Below the pieces are notes generated by a model. That model was given only the letters and a program-made list of their open reading frames with translations. It ran no database searches and was not told where the DNA came from. A stretch of 23,283 nt of DNA from a virus. The DNA is taken from positions 1 through 23,283 of IMG/VR virus record IMGVR_UViG_3300043427_000549; one strand, written 5' to 3'. The number at the start of each line of letters is the position of its first letter. Within the stretch, counting starts at the first letter, position 1. Below, in pieces: positions 6,274 through 13,658 of this stretch. The position numbers and the translations under genes were made by a program.

Positions 6274-7681
6274 CACTGCTAAGTCGATTAACCAACTGAT
6301 CAGGTTGTCTAGCAGGTTGTACATCCATCCCCGCATTAGCCGTGGCCTCCAGTTCTTCATCAACATCAAAGTCATCACCTAGCACCTCGCCATCAGACAA
6401 TTGCTGCAGCAGGGTTTCTTGGGTGATGGTCCCTGCAGTGTAAAGCTGCAGCAGGCTGTTGATCTCCTGCGGCTCCAGCCTGGTGCCCATAAAGTCACGA
6501 TTAACGCGGCAGCTACCAGCAGCTTCGTTTTGGCCAAGGTACTGCGCATGAAACTGCAGGCAGTTGTCGATCATGTCCTGCATGTTCTGCGCAATCACCA
6601 TCATGGTGCTGTCGCCTTGGCTGCGGTTAATGCGCTTGGCTTCGGCGGTTTCAGCCGTCAGCTTCTGGCCCAGCACTGCCGACAGGCCAAGTTCATTGAT
6701 CTGCATTGCAAGCGCTTCAAGCCGCTTGAACTGATATTCGTAGCTGGTGCCACCGGGTTCGATGTACTCAGCGCGGCCTTCAGCAGGAAATGCAATAGCT
6801 TCGCCCGGACCGGCAGACACCTCCTCGGCGCTACTGGGGAAACCGTAAAACGCCAGCATCGGCACTGCTGAGATGTGCAGTTGATTATCGAGGTCTGACT
6901 GGATCTGGTAGGTCTTGAGGTTCAGCTCTGCAATATCCTCCAGCGGTGGCCGTGACTCCATAAAACCAATGCGGTTAGCGTAGGCAATGCTGAATGGGAT
7001 CTCGCTCAGGCTGGTGCGGCCCTCGTCAACAATTTGAAAGTCGCCCTTGTCGTCCTTTTGGTGGATCTGGTATTCACCAGGCGTTAGTACCCGCACCTGT
7101 TGCACTACCTTCTCGCCATACAAGCCATCGGGCACACTGGCCAGCTCCTGGAGCCGGAGCATGGTCAATTGCTGCTTGCCTTCGTTGGTTTCAGTGCGCC
7201 AACCAAGGATTTGGCGTGGCGTGTAATTCACCCAGTAGGGTCGACCCCCATCAGCCGGTGCATCCACCAATGTACCAACGTGGCCATAACGGACCATTTT
7301 GCGCGCGGTTTCATACGTCCAGACATTGAGGTCATTGCCATTTAGGTCAACATCAAACAACTGCTCGGTAATGGTGTCACTGGTATCAACCAGCCGCACC
7401 GGCTTGCGCGTCAACATGCCAGCCAGCAACCGCTCCAAGCGCTGGTAGTACGGCGGGCATACGCTGCGTGCTAGACGGTTGTCGTAGGACTCGTCTAGTT
7501 CGCGGGGCTCTTGCGGCAGGTAACGGCGATGCTTTTGCCGCATCCCAAAGGTGCCCTGCAGCAGGTCTTCAATCAGAATCCAATGCGCCTCTTGCGCATA
7601 CCATGCAGTATTGGGGTCCTGTACACGGGTGACCTTACGCTCAGCCGTAGGGCGGTCGTAGTAATTGAAACCCGTGTACAT
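6227..7681 (-). CDS. Portal protein, DUF4055 family
   Basis: This encodes 484 residues, the usual size for phage portals, located between terminase and MuF genes. The sequence has typical DUF4055 portal features: a CPPYYQRLERLLAGMLTRKP helix near residue 80, the segment YWVNYTPRQILGWRTETNEG, a VVQQVRVLTPGEYQIHQ strand region, the IPFSIAYANRIGF segment and a stem with LDNQLHISAVPMLAFYGF. It forms the dodecameric ring through which DNA enters and leaves the head. The C-terminus (after about residue 440) is acidic and disordered (EEAEEAEETGT) and is dual-coding with the next gene. Family membership is recognised from memory; no alternative is plausible. Confidence 0.85.
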   Translation of the reverse strand: MYTGFNYYDRPTAERKVTRVQDPNTAWYAQEAHWILIEDLLQGTFGMRQKHRRYLPQEPRELDESYDNRLARSVCPPYYQRLERLLAGMLTRKPVRLVDTSDTITEQLFDVDLNGNDLNVWTYETARKMVRYGHVGTLVDAPADGGRPYWVNYTPRQILGWRTETNEGKQQLTMLRLQELASVPDGLYGEKVVQQVRVLTPGEYQIHQKDDKGDFQIVDEGRTSLSEIPFSIAYANRIGFMESRPPLEDIAELNLKTYQIQSDLDNQLHISAVPMLAFYGFPSSAEEVSAGPGEAIAFPAEGRAEYIEPGGTSYEYQFKRLEALAMQINELGLSAVLGQKLTAETAEAKRINRSQGDSTMMVIAQNMQDMIDNCLQFHAQYLGQNEAAGSCRVNRDFMGTRLEPQEINSLLQLYTAGTITQETLLQQLSDGEVLGDDFDVDEELEATANAGMDVQPARQPDQLVNRLSSDDRTEEAEEAEETGT

Positions 7682-7698
7682 GTGACCCCGTTACCGCA

Positions 7699-8016
7699 TC
7701 AAGCTGCAGTCAGTGTAACGCTATTGCGGTTTACCTTGATCTCAAAGCCATCACCAGGTTTGAAGCCCATCTCGTCAAGGTAAGCACTGCCAACCATCAG
7801 GTTGCCGTTGAATTGCACCTTGGTTTTGTAGCTGAGCTTACGGCCCGGCTTCTTGGGTGTGGTCAGCTTGAGGCCTTTGGCTTCTAGCAGCGCTTCATAG
7901 AACTGCGTAAAGCAGAGCTTGTCGGCCTTGACGTAACCGCAAGCGCGGACGATATCGGATTTATTGCAGTCGCCAAGTTCCTTGACTTTGGCGAGCAGTT
8001 CAGCACCAGTGAGCAT
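7699..8016 (-). CDS. cyAbrB-type cyanobacterial transcription regulator
   Basis: This encodes 105 residues. The N-terminal half, MLTGAELLAKVKELGDCNKS, then ACGYV and FTQFYEALLEAKGL, and the C-terminal half, GRKLSYKTKVQFNGNLMVGS, then LDEMGFKPGDGFEIKV, closely follow the layout of cyanobacterial AbrB-like proteins (LTGKxLLxKVKEL...CGY...FYxAxLxAKG...GLKPGDEFEI). In hosts these DNA-binding proteins influence carbon/nitrogen balance and stress genes. Here it sits between large terminase and portal, separated from both by short gaps (24 and 17 bases), so it is likely expressed with late genes. A viral copy could retune host transcription or regulate the phage. It is the best evidence for a cyanobacterial host. 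Confidence 0.85.
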   Translation of the reverse strand: MLTGAELLAKVKELGDCNKSDIVRACGYVKADKLCFTQFYEALLEAKGLKLTTPKKPGRKLSYKTKVQFNGNLMVGSAYLDEMGFKPGDGFEIKVNRNSVTLTAA

Positions 8017-8040
8017 TTGGATAGTAAATGGTGGGCGGCT

Positions 8041-9390
8041 TTAATATAGCCTAATACCAGTCCCGCGTCCAGCGCCTGCGTGAAGTGGGTTGAACTCACG
8101 CCAGATGACATAGCCCAGCGCGTCGTTCATGTGGTCGTAGCCGGCATCTTTATCAGGATCGCCTTTCTCGTTGTAGCTCTGCAGCTCTAGGCACTCGATC
8201 ACCTTGCGGCAGGTGGCGGCGATGGTGAGCCTGACTTGGCCTTTGCCGTTTTCCAGCAAAGCCTGAACAGCAGCCACCCGATCACGAACGGGAGGATTGC
8301 TGCGTGGTGATTGGTTGCTGAAGCCGTAGGACTCCAGGATCTGGATGTCGGTCTGACTTGCGTTGGTGCTGCGGTTGCCGCCGCTGGCGTCCGGATAGAT
8401 GTACACCTGCCGCTGCGGATACCGCCGCTGGATCTCTTGCGCCAATGCGTCGGTGTCATGCGCGCCGCTGATCTCATCAATGACTAGCAGGCTGCTGCCT
8501 TGCCGGATGGCGATGACGGCAGACATGTTGCCAACGTTAAAGTCAACGCCAACCCTCAGCGGTTCGCGGCTGGTATCAGGCAGAATGGTGACTATGTGCT
8601 TGCTGCGGTCAAAGCGATCGTATACCTGACCAGTGGTCAGGTTGACAAACTCGCCGTCGAGGTATGCGCGCAGCAGTTGCGGATCGTAGTTGGCCTGCAG
8701 TCGCTCAATAAAGTCCGGCGGCAAGTGTGGGTTGTCAGCAGTGCGCATTTTGATCAGCTTGCGGTCGGTGCGCTGCTGAGCATCATCACTGCCGAATGTG
8801 TTCCACATCCAGCGGAAACCCTCTGGTGTGGATGCTGCTGCAAACTGCCGGACATTGCCCGAGCGCAAGCGACCAAGGATCTTTGGGAATGCTTTGTTGG
8901 CAATGACCGGCGTCACCGTGTCGATCTCGTCGGCCAATACCCAAGCAAGGTTCAAGCCAATGATGCGTGACCAGTTCTCAAAGCTGCGGCACAGGATTTT
9001 GGTGTCACCGTTTGGCAGGTGCAGCGTGTACTCCGGCAGTGGTGATGCGCGGAATGTATATGGGATGTCGTATGTCTCTAGGAAATCGTCAAAGTCGTTC
9101 TGCCAGATGTCGCGGATCAATGGGCCAGTGGGCTCCATCACGGCACCAATGAAGCCCTGATTAGCTGCAGCCAGCATTACCGCCTTGGCGCATAGCGCCC
9201 TGGTCTTGCCAGCGCCATAGCCAGCCGAGATGCCGATGATCTGCGTTGCGGTGTCATCCACAAACGCAAGCTGCCCAGGATGCAGGTCGCTGCGGATGCT
9301 GGTGACCAGCTCATCCATGGATGCCGCTGTTGGCATCTCCATAAAGCTAAGCAGCGGCGCATCTTCGCAGATGCTTGCGACGAGGCTCAC
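8041..9390 (-). CDS. Terminase large subunit
   Basis: This encodes 449 residues. The ATPase domain has Walker A GYGAGKT at residues 57-63 and Walker B WVLADEID with D154-E155. The RNase H-like nuclease domain shows GVDFNVG near 280, YPDASGG near 335 and a C-terminal DHMNDALGY near 427, supplying the metal-binding aspartates. The enzyme cuts concatemeric DNA and drives it into the procapsid through the portal. It starts with GTG at 9390, overlapping the stop of the small subunit gene (GTGA), so the two are coupled. All expected motifs are present and length is normal for the Terminase_3/Terminase_6 group. Confidence 0.93.
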   Translation of the reverse strand: MSLVASICEDAPLLSFMEMPTAASMDELVTSIRSDLHPGQLAFVDDTATQIIGISAGYGAGKTRALCAKAVMLAAANQGFIGAVMEPTGPLIRDIWQNDFDDFLETYDIPYTFRASPLPEYTLHLPNGDTKILCRSFENWSRIIGLNLAWVLADEIDTVTPVIANKAFPKILGRLRSGNVRQFAAASTPEGFRWMWNTFGSDDAQQRTDRKLIKMRTADNPHLPPDFIERLQANYDPQLLRAYLDGEFVNLTTGQVYDRFDRSKHIVTILPDTSREPLRVGVDFNVGNMSAVIAIRQGSSLLVIDEISGAHDTDALAQEIQRRYPQRQVYIYPDASGGNRSTNASQTDIQILESYGFSNQSPRSNPPVRDRVAAVQALLENGKGQVRLTIAATCRKVIECLELQSYNEKGDPDKDAGYDHMNDALGYVIWREFNPLHAGAGRGTGIRLY

Positions 9391-9710
9391 GACATCTCAA
9401 ATCGCAGCAACCGCGCTTGCTTTTCAAGCGCCATCAGCGCGGTTCCAAGTTGGTCTTTATCTGATGCTCTGCGCTCGTATTCTTGGGCTCGGGCTAACGC
9501 AGCTTCAAGCCACTGCGGACGCGCAAGCTCAGCATCAAGTGCTAGCAGCTTGCGCGCTTCAGCTAGGTAATCACGAACTTGGCGTTCAGTAATACCCCAC
9601 TTTTCGGAACCGTACTGAACGATCTGATTATGGCTGTATGCGCGCAGAAGCAATCCGTAAACCTCGTTTACGCGGTTCTGGATTTCATCTTTGGAGCTTT
9701 TGCGCGCCAT
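9387..9710 (-). CDS. Terminase small subunit (putative)
   Basis: This encodes 107 residues directly before and overlapping the large terminase gene. The N-terminal part (EIQNRVNEVYGLLLRAYSHN, then KWGITERQVRDYLAEAR) forms a helix-turn-helix typical of phage small terminases, where the second helix contacts DNA at the packaging site. The C-terminal part is a long helical segment suited to oligomer formation. The start ATG at 9710 has no strong ribosome site. Assignment relies on the HTH and the conserved TerS-TerL gene order; sequence similarity among small terminases is always weak. Confidence 0.75.
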   Translation of the reverse strand: MARKSSKDEIQNRVNEVYGLLLRAYSHNQIVQYGSEKWGITERQVRDYLAEARKLLALDAELARPQWLEAALARAQEYERRASDKDQLGTALMALEKQARLLRFEMS

Positions 9711-9714
9711 TGAA

Positions 9715-10755
9715 TCAGTTACGAATTTGCACAGGCATTATCAGGTAAGTCTGATCTGATGCATTAGATGGCGTCAAGACTACAGGAGTTGTTGGGCCAT
9801 TTGCTGACAGTGTAACGGATTCCGCCGAGCGGAATGCCTTGAGGCCATCGAGGAGGTAGTGGACATTAAATGCCCAGGCGCCAGATGCGGTGCCGGCGTA
9901 GGTGATGAGTTCCTTGCCATTACTGGCATCAGCTTCGGCGGTGATGGCAATGCTGCTGGGTGCGGCGGTGAGCTTGACGACGGAGTTGTGGGCCTCGGCA
10001 ATGAGCGCGACGCGCTCTAGGCAGCGTGCAAAACGGTGACGGTCCAGGGTGATGACGTGCTCAAAGGTGGTGGGGATGAGCTTTGCCACGTCGGGGTAGG
10101 AGCCGTCAAGGATGCGGCTGTAGATGGTGATGCCATCGCCAGCGTCGATGACGGCTTGGCCATTGGCGGCTGCGATGCCGACGCTGCGGTCTTGCAGCAG
10201 CTTCATGGTGCTGGCTGGCAGGGTGAGGTTAACGCCATCGGGCAGGTCCACCGGCAGCCGCACCAGCCGGTGCCCGTCAGTGGCCTCCATGTAGCCATTG
10301 GCGAGGTGGATGCCCTGGAGAATGGCCTTGGATGCGTCGGTGCTGGCCGCCATGAGACAGGCACGCACGCCAGCGGTGATGTCCAAGTCAGCGCTAGGAG
10401 CCTCCACAGCAGGCATCACCGGGTAATCGGCTGCATCACACGCGGCAAGGCCGTAAGAGCCGCTGGAGGCGCTCACAGCGCCGTCTGCGATGGTCACAGG
10501 CTCGCCATCGTCCATGCGGCTTACAAGGCCAGCTAGGAGCCGATACGGCAATGCCACGGATCCAGCCGTATCGACTGCGGCTGGGATGGTGACGGTGATG
10601 CCGAGGTCAAGGTTGAAGCCGGTGATGGTGGCGGTGCCACGGGCAGCGGTGATGAGGCAGCAGTCAAGGATCGGATGTGAGCTGCGGATACCAACGGCTG
10701 GTGCGATGGTCCGAAGCGCGTGGTCGAGATCAACCTGCGATGTGATGAGCTTCAT
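9715..10755 (-). CDS. dnaN: DNA polymerase sliding clamp (beta subunit, DnaN)
   Basis: This encodes 346 residues from the ATG at 10755; the open frame extends to 10860 but the extra 35 residues are low-complexity Ser/Thr/Pro shadow of the preceding gene. The protein begins MKLITSQVDLDHALRTIAPA as DnaN does. It has the three-domain length of bacterial clamps (usual about 365), the characteristic SRILDGSYPDVAKLIP segment near residue 215, and the typical end YLIMPVQIRN. It would form a ring on DNA that tethers a polymerase. No polymerase or clamp loader is in the window, so it may serve the host polymerase III or a polymerase gene elsewhere. Phage-encoded beta clamps are uncommon. Confidence 0.9.
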   Translation of the reverse strand: MKLITSQVDLDHALRTIAPAVGIRSSHPILDCCLITAARGTATITGFNLDLGITVTIPAAVDTAGSVALPYRLLAGLVSRMDDGEPVTIADGAVSASSGSYGLAACDAADYPVMPAVEAPSADLDITAGVRACLMAASTDASKAILQGIHLANGYMEATDGHRLVRLPVDLPDGVNLTLPASTMKLLQDRSVGIAAANGQAVIDAGDGITIYSRILDGSYPDVAKLIPTTFEHVITLDRHRFARCLERVALIAEAHNSVVKLTAAPSSIAITAEADASNGKELITYAGTASGAWAFNVHYLLDGLKAFRSAESVTLSANGPTTPVVLTPSNASDQTYLIMPVQIRN

Positions 10756-10948
10756 GGAGTGCGGCGATGATGTTGTTGTAATCGTCTTGAAAGCTGGCGA
10801 CGAGTTCCATGGGGATGGGGACGCCGTCATCTTGTGCGTTGTCGCGGATGGCGGCGGCATATGCCAGCGCTTGGGTCATGCAGTCATGGAGCCGGTTGAT
10901 CACCGGCGACTGCTTGGCGGGAATGTTGATCAAGTTTGGTGATGACAT
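10730..10948 (-). CDS. Unknown small helical protein before dnaN
   Basis: This encodes 72 residues if started at the ATG at 10948. An ATG at 10879, just after the stop of the upstream RHH gene, would give 49 residues. The common part reads MTQALAYAAAIRDNAQDDG, then PMELVASFQDDYNNIIAALH and ends EAHHIAG, two helices with an acidic linker. The end overlaps the dnaN start by 26 bases. The frame extends upstream to 11023, but that part is shadow. No family recognised. Neighbours suggest a replication accessory or a regulator partner. Confidence 0.5.
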   Translation of the reverse strand: MSSPNLINIPAKQSPVINRLHDCMTQALAYAAAIRDNAQDDGVPIPMELVASFQDDYNNIIAALHEAHHIAG

Positions 10949-11168
10949 AAGCAACGAGATATTCCACCTGAAGGCGAGGCAGGTCACCGCGGGTAGCGGC
11001 AACAGCATCAGCCACGAGCGCATGGTAATCCACCGTGGTCAACCGTGCAATAGAGGCGCTTAACGCTCTGTCACGAATGAGCTGCGTGCGGGTGGTGCCA
11101 GCAAGTGCCGCCTGCTGCTCTAAGGCGGCGATGTCAGCGGGCTGAAAACGGACTTTGATCTCTTGCAT
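10884..11168 (-). CDS. Ribbon-helix-helix DNA-binding protein
   Basis: This encodes 94 residues. The N-terminus MQEIKVRFQPADIAALEQQA followed by AGTTRTQLIRDRAL has the RHH pattern: a short beta strand, a helix, a turn with GTTRTQ, and a second helix. It resembles CopG/MobC-like phage and plasmid proteins. The remaining about 60 residues are helical and may give oligomer contacts. It begins right beside a block of GGTTAG direct and inverted repeats (11181-11243), a natural binding target for a dimeric RHH protein, so autoregulation or replication control is likely but inferred. No ribosome site stands out. Confidence 0.7.
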   Translation of the reverse strand: MQEIKVRFQPADIAALEQQAALAGTTRTQLIRDRALSASIARLTTVDYHALVADAVAATRGDLPRLQVEYLVAYVITKLDQHSRQAVAGDQPAP

Positions 11169-11178
11169 AGGGGGTTTT

Positions 11179-11390
11179 GAGGTTAGACGGGGTTAGACGC
11201 CTTGCTATCACTGGCTTTGTCCGACCGTCTAACCAACCTAACCTCTTAAATAAAATAAGTAAATAGAGGGGGAGGGGGGGGGTACGGGGTAACTCTGTAA
11301 GGGAGGTGGGTCAGTCCGAAGGTTAGGCGGCCGAGAAACGCTGCAGCGCAAGGCGTCTGGCCGTCTAGCCCTTAGGTTGGTCGTCTAGCT
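11179..11390. repeat. GGTTAG repeat block with A/T tract and G-run (possible origin or operator)
   Basis: Between the primase-helicase stop and the RHH gene lies 196 bases without a gene. It holds GGTTAGACG twice in tandem (11181-11189 and 11191-11199) facing CGTCTAACC (11226-11234), and CTAACC (11238-11243). Further weaker copies are GGTTAGGCG (11321-11329), CGTCTAGCC (11362-11370) and CGTCTAGCT (11382-11390, within the primase gene). The centre has a 20-base A/T tract broken by one G (11246-11265) followed by G5-A-G9 and G4 runs (11268-11289). Iterons, a meltable tract and a nearby replication gene suggest an origin; a repressor operator is equally possible. Confidence 0.55.
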
Positions 11391-13431
11391 GGTAGTACCA
11401 ACGTCGTTTGCCGGATGATTCGCGGCGTTTGGTCCAACCCAGCTCCTTGAGGATGGATGCGACCTGCATCTGGTCCACCTTGGTCTGGCGCTCCATGGGC
11501 TTCTGGATGGCCTTGGCGAGGATCTCCTCAGAGGTCAATACCTCCATAGATCGACGGTCGGCGAGGTATGTGCAAATAGCTGAGCGCCACGGTGATTCGA
11601 TCATGTAGGCATCATTTTCCTGCTGAACCGCAACTTCCATTGCAACCGGCAGGCGGCTAGTTTCACCGTTTCGATATGCCTGAACAGCAGCGGCCCAGAT
11701 CGCGTCACGCTCCATGAGGAGCATTGCGGTGTTAATTTGATCGACTTGAGTTTTAGTCGTTGGGATCACCCAAAAACGACGGTTTCCGGTTTCATCAACT
11801 AGGAATCCGGTGGTCTTATTGGTGGTGCCAACAATAATGCCACGCCTGGGAAACGCCTCAACAGCTTTACCGTATGGCACCCGAAGTAGGTCAACGGCCT
11901 GCGATAGGAAGGCCTTAACTTGGCCAGCGTGCTTGCGATTGGTGATGTGATCTAGCTCCGCCCATTCCATAATCCAAGAACGGTGAAGCACCATCACATC
12001 GTCTTTGGTGCTGATGTCACCAAGGGCGTCGGAGTAGAACGGGCCACCGAGGCAGCCCCAGAAGCTGGACTTGTACGCGCCTTGATCGCCCATGATGACG
12101 CAAGCGGTGTCGTGCTTGTAGCCGGGGTCAAAGGCACGAGCGACAGCGCCGATCAGGGTGCGTTTCAGCATCTCGTCGTAGATGGTCGGGCCCTCCGGCT
12201 CGTCACCTGGACGGAGGTAGGCGGTGGCGAGGCCGTCGATGTATGCCGGCTCAACGTGCTGCTCGCAGTGGAGCAGGTATTCGGTGACTGGGTTGTAGGG
12301 GTTTTCATTGGCCACCTGCACCAGGCAGTCAATGGCCAGCTCCTTGCCGACCTTGTAGCCCATCTCGGCCAGCTTGAGGTAAAAGCGGTCAGCGCCGTCG
12401 ATGACCTTGCCCTTGATCTCGATTTGCTGGGTGAACAGGTTGTAACGGATCTCATCGGACTGGCTGCGCAGAAGTGCCAAAAGCTCTGCGGTTTCCAGCT
12501 TTTCCGGTTTGGTGATGATCGGCGGCTTGTCGCCACCTGTATCCCCGGCGGATTTAGCGGCCACAGCGCGGCTTGGCTCACGACGCGAAGAGCGCCAGCC
12601 GTCCTTTTTGGCCATATCGCCAAGGGTGCCAAGGCTGATACCGGACTTCTTGAAGCTGCGCCACTTGCGCTGGCAGTCGCTGGGCTTGTGCTTGCCGGAT
12701 TGGGCTGACCAGTGCTCCCAGTCATCAAGCAGGCTGTCATCGCCGACGCTATGGAGCGCCATGCCGACAGCTAGCCAGTCGTCATAGTCATCAGCGCGGG
12801 TACCCGAGAGCGATTCAAGGTATGACCGCGCCCTGGCTGCGTCGTCAGTGCCGGTGACCACCAGCAATGGCGCCGGCTCGGCTGCGGGTTTGAGCATCCG
12901 CTCGATTAGGCACAGTGGCGCTTCGGCTAGGTCGAGGTCTTCAGGGCTGTATTTAGCTACCCAGTGGTATCCGCTGGTGGTTGGGTGCGCGCCGGCAACA
13001 ACGGACTGGCTGCCAGTCCAGCGGAGTTCGATCTGCTCAGGCTTGCCTTCAGAGTCGGTGACACCAGACTTGTATTTTCGCGTGGCAATGCCTGCCCAGT
13101 AGTGCTCGGGCACGCGGTAGATGACCTGAAACCTGCCGTCGCGGCCTGATGTGACGGTCCACGAACGCGGCAGCGAAGACATGGGGCAACCCCAGTCGCG
13201 CAGGATCGTGCTGGCGCTACGTCCATCGTGATCCAAAAACAGCAGCCCACCGGATGGCACACCGCAGCAGACGCCGATTGCCTTGGCATGACCGGCATCT
13301 AGTTCAGCCTGCAGGCCAGCCTTGTCCAGTGGCCGCTCTTGCCATTTGGCTTGGTATGGACGCTTCTGGCCATCGACAGCGACATAGCCCCACCCGTCTG
13401 GCAGGCGCGCAAGCTCTTTGGAGAGGGTCAT
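11365..13431 (-). CDS. Primase-polymerase/VapE-type helicase
   Basis: This encodes 688 residues in three parts. Residues about 1-165 resemble a bifunctional primase/polymerase (Prim-Pol) domain, with LLFLDHDG as the likely metal site, WTVTSGRDGRFQVIY and ELRWTGSQSVVAGAHP. Residues about 200-280 fit PriCT_2 (RSYLESLSGTRADDYDDWLA, then WRSFKKSG and LGDMAKKDGW). The C-terminal part is a VirE/VapE-type ATPase with Walker A GDQGAYKS at 448-455, SWIMEWAEL as motif B and an NRRFWVIP arginine-finger-like element. It would start and unwind phage DNA. The ATG at 13431 overlaps the stop of a small RHH gene. One protein can supply both primase and helicase activity to the phage. Confidence 0.87.
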   Translation of the reverse strand: MTLSKELARLPDGWGYVAVDGQKRPYQAKWQERPLDKAGLQAELDAGHAKAIGVCCGVPSGGLLFLDHDGRSASTILRDWGCPMSSLPRSWTVTSGRDGRFQVIYRVPEHYWAGIATRKYKSGVTDSEGKPEQIELRWTGSQSVVAGAHPTTSGYHWVAKYSPEDLDLAEAPLCLIERMLKPAAEPAPLLVVTGTDDAARARSYLESLSGTRADDYDDWLAVGMALHSVGDDSLLDDWEHWSAQSGKHKPSDCQRKWRSFKKSGISLGTLGDMAKKDGWRSSRREPSRAVAAKSAGDTGGDKPPIITKPEKLETAELLALLRSQSDEIRYNLFTQQIEIKGKVIDGADRFYLKLAEMGYKVGKELAIDCLVQVANENPYNPVTEYLLHCEQHVEPAYIDGLATAYLRPGDEPEGPTIYDEMLKRTLIGAVARAFDPGYKHDTACVIMGDQGAYKSSFWGCLGGPFYSDALGDISTKDDVMVLHRSWIMEWAELDHITNRKHAGQVKAFLSQAVDLLRVPYGKAVEAFPRRGIIVGTTNKTTGFLVDETGNRRFWVIPTTKTQVDQINTAMLLMERDAIWAAAVQAYRNGETSRLPVAMEVAVQQENDAYMIESPWRSAICTYLADRRSMEVLTSEEILAKAIQKPMERQTKVDQMQVASILKELGWTKRRESSGKRRWYYQLDDQPKG

Positions 13432-13592
13432 CGCTTGGTTGCAGGGAGGATGCCACGTAGATGCAGGTCAAGCGACTGCTCCAGCAAAAGCCGTATGGCA
13501 GTGGCGCGACTCATGCGATCACCACGCCAAGAATCGAGGCGCTGTAGCTGATCGGCGGTGAGTCGTATATGGGTCGGATGGCTCAGTCGCAC
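13428..13592 (-). CDS. Small ribbon-helix-helix protein, first gene of left arm
   Basis: This is a 54-residue protein from a GTG at 13592, ending in a TGA that overlaps the primase ATG (ATGA). It reads HPTHIRLTADQLQRLDSWRG followed by RMSRATAIRLLLEQSL, a textbook RHH arrangement: strand with IRLT, helix, MSRATA turn, helix. No in-frame ATG exists upstream. It is the first gene on the minus side of the divergent control region, so it is a strong candidate for a repressor or autoregulator of both arms. Short RHH proteins of this type commonly control phage and toxin-antitoxin operons. The start codon is uncertain since no ribosome site is clear. Confidence 0.75.
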   Translation of the reverse strand: MRLSHPTHIRLTADQLQRLDSWRGDRMSRATAIRLLLEQSLDLHLRGILPATKR

Positions 13593-13607
13593 GGCATTGG
13601 GCAGGAT

Positions 13608-13643
13608 GCTTGCACAGTGTAGCCGTCGCTGCTACGCTTGCAA
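13608..13643. promoter_or_regulatory. Overlapping divergent promoters
   Basis: For the plus strand, TTGCAC (13610-13615), a 17-base spacer and TACGCT (13633-13638) form a sigma-70-like pair about 20 bases before the helicase-methyltransferase ATG. For the minus strand, TTGCAA (13638-13643) and TACACT (complement of 13616-13621) with a 16-base spacer lead into the RHH gene. The two overlap face to face. GCTTGCA occurs twice (13608-13614, 13636-13642), and GTAGC/GCTAC forms an inverted repeat (13619-13635), a possible operator for the adjacent RHH protein. Promoter strength is unproven. Confidence 0.45.
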
Positions 13644-13658
13644 GGCCAGACGGCTGCC

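Noticed and set aside
10036-10536. A 166-codon plus-strand open frame
   Set aside because: Antisense to the DnaN gene with no recognisable motif.
10756-10860. N-terminal extension of the DnaN frame
   Set aside because: The 35 extra residues are Ser/Thr/Pro-rich shadow of the preceding gene; the usual DnaN start MKLIT lies at 10755.
11268-11289. G-runs considered as a sequencing artefact or a transcription terminator
   Set aside because: There is no adjacent stem and T-run, and the runs are embedded in a repeat-rich region, so they were treated as part of a possible origin; an assembly error in the run length cannot be excluded.
11983-12708. A 241-codon plus-strand open frame
   Set aside because: It lies antisense to the primase-helicase, whose motifs (including the GDQGAYKS loop) are intact over the same bases.
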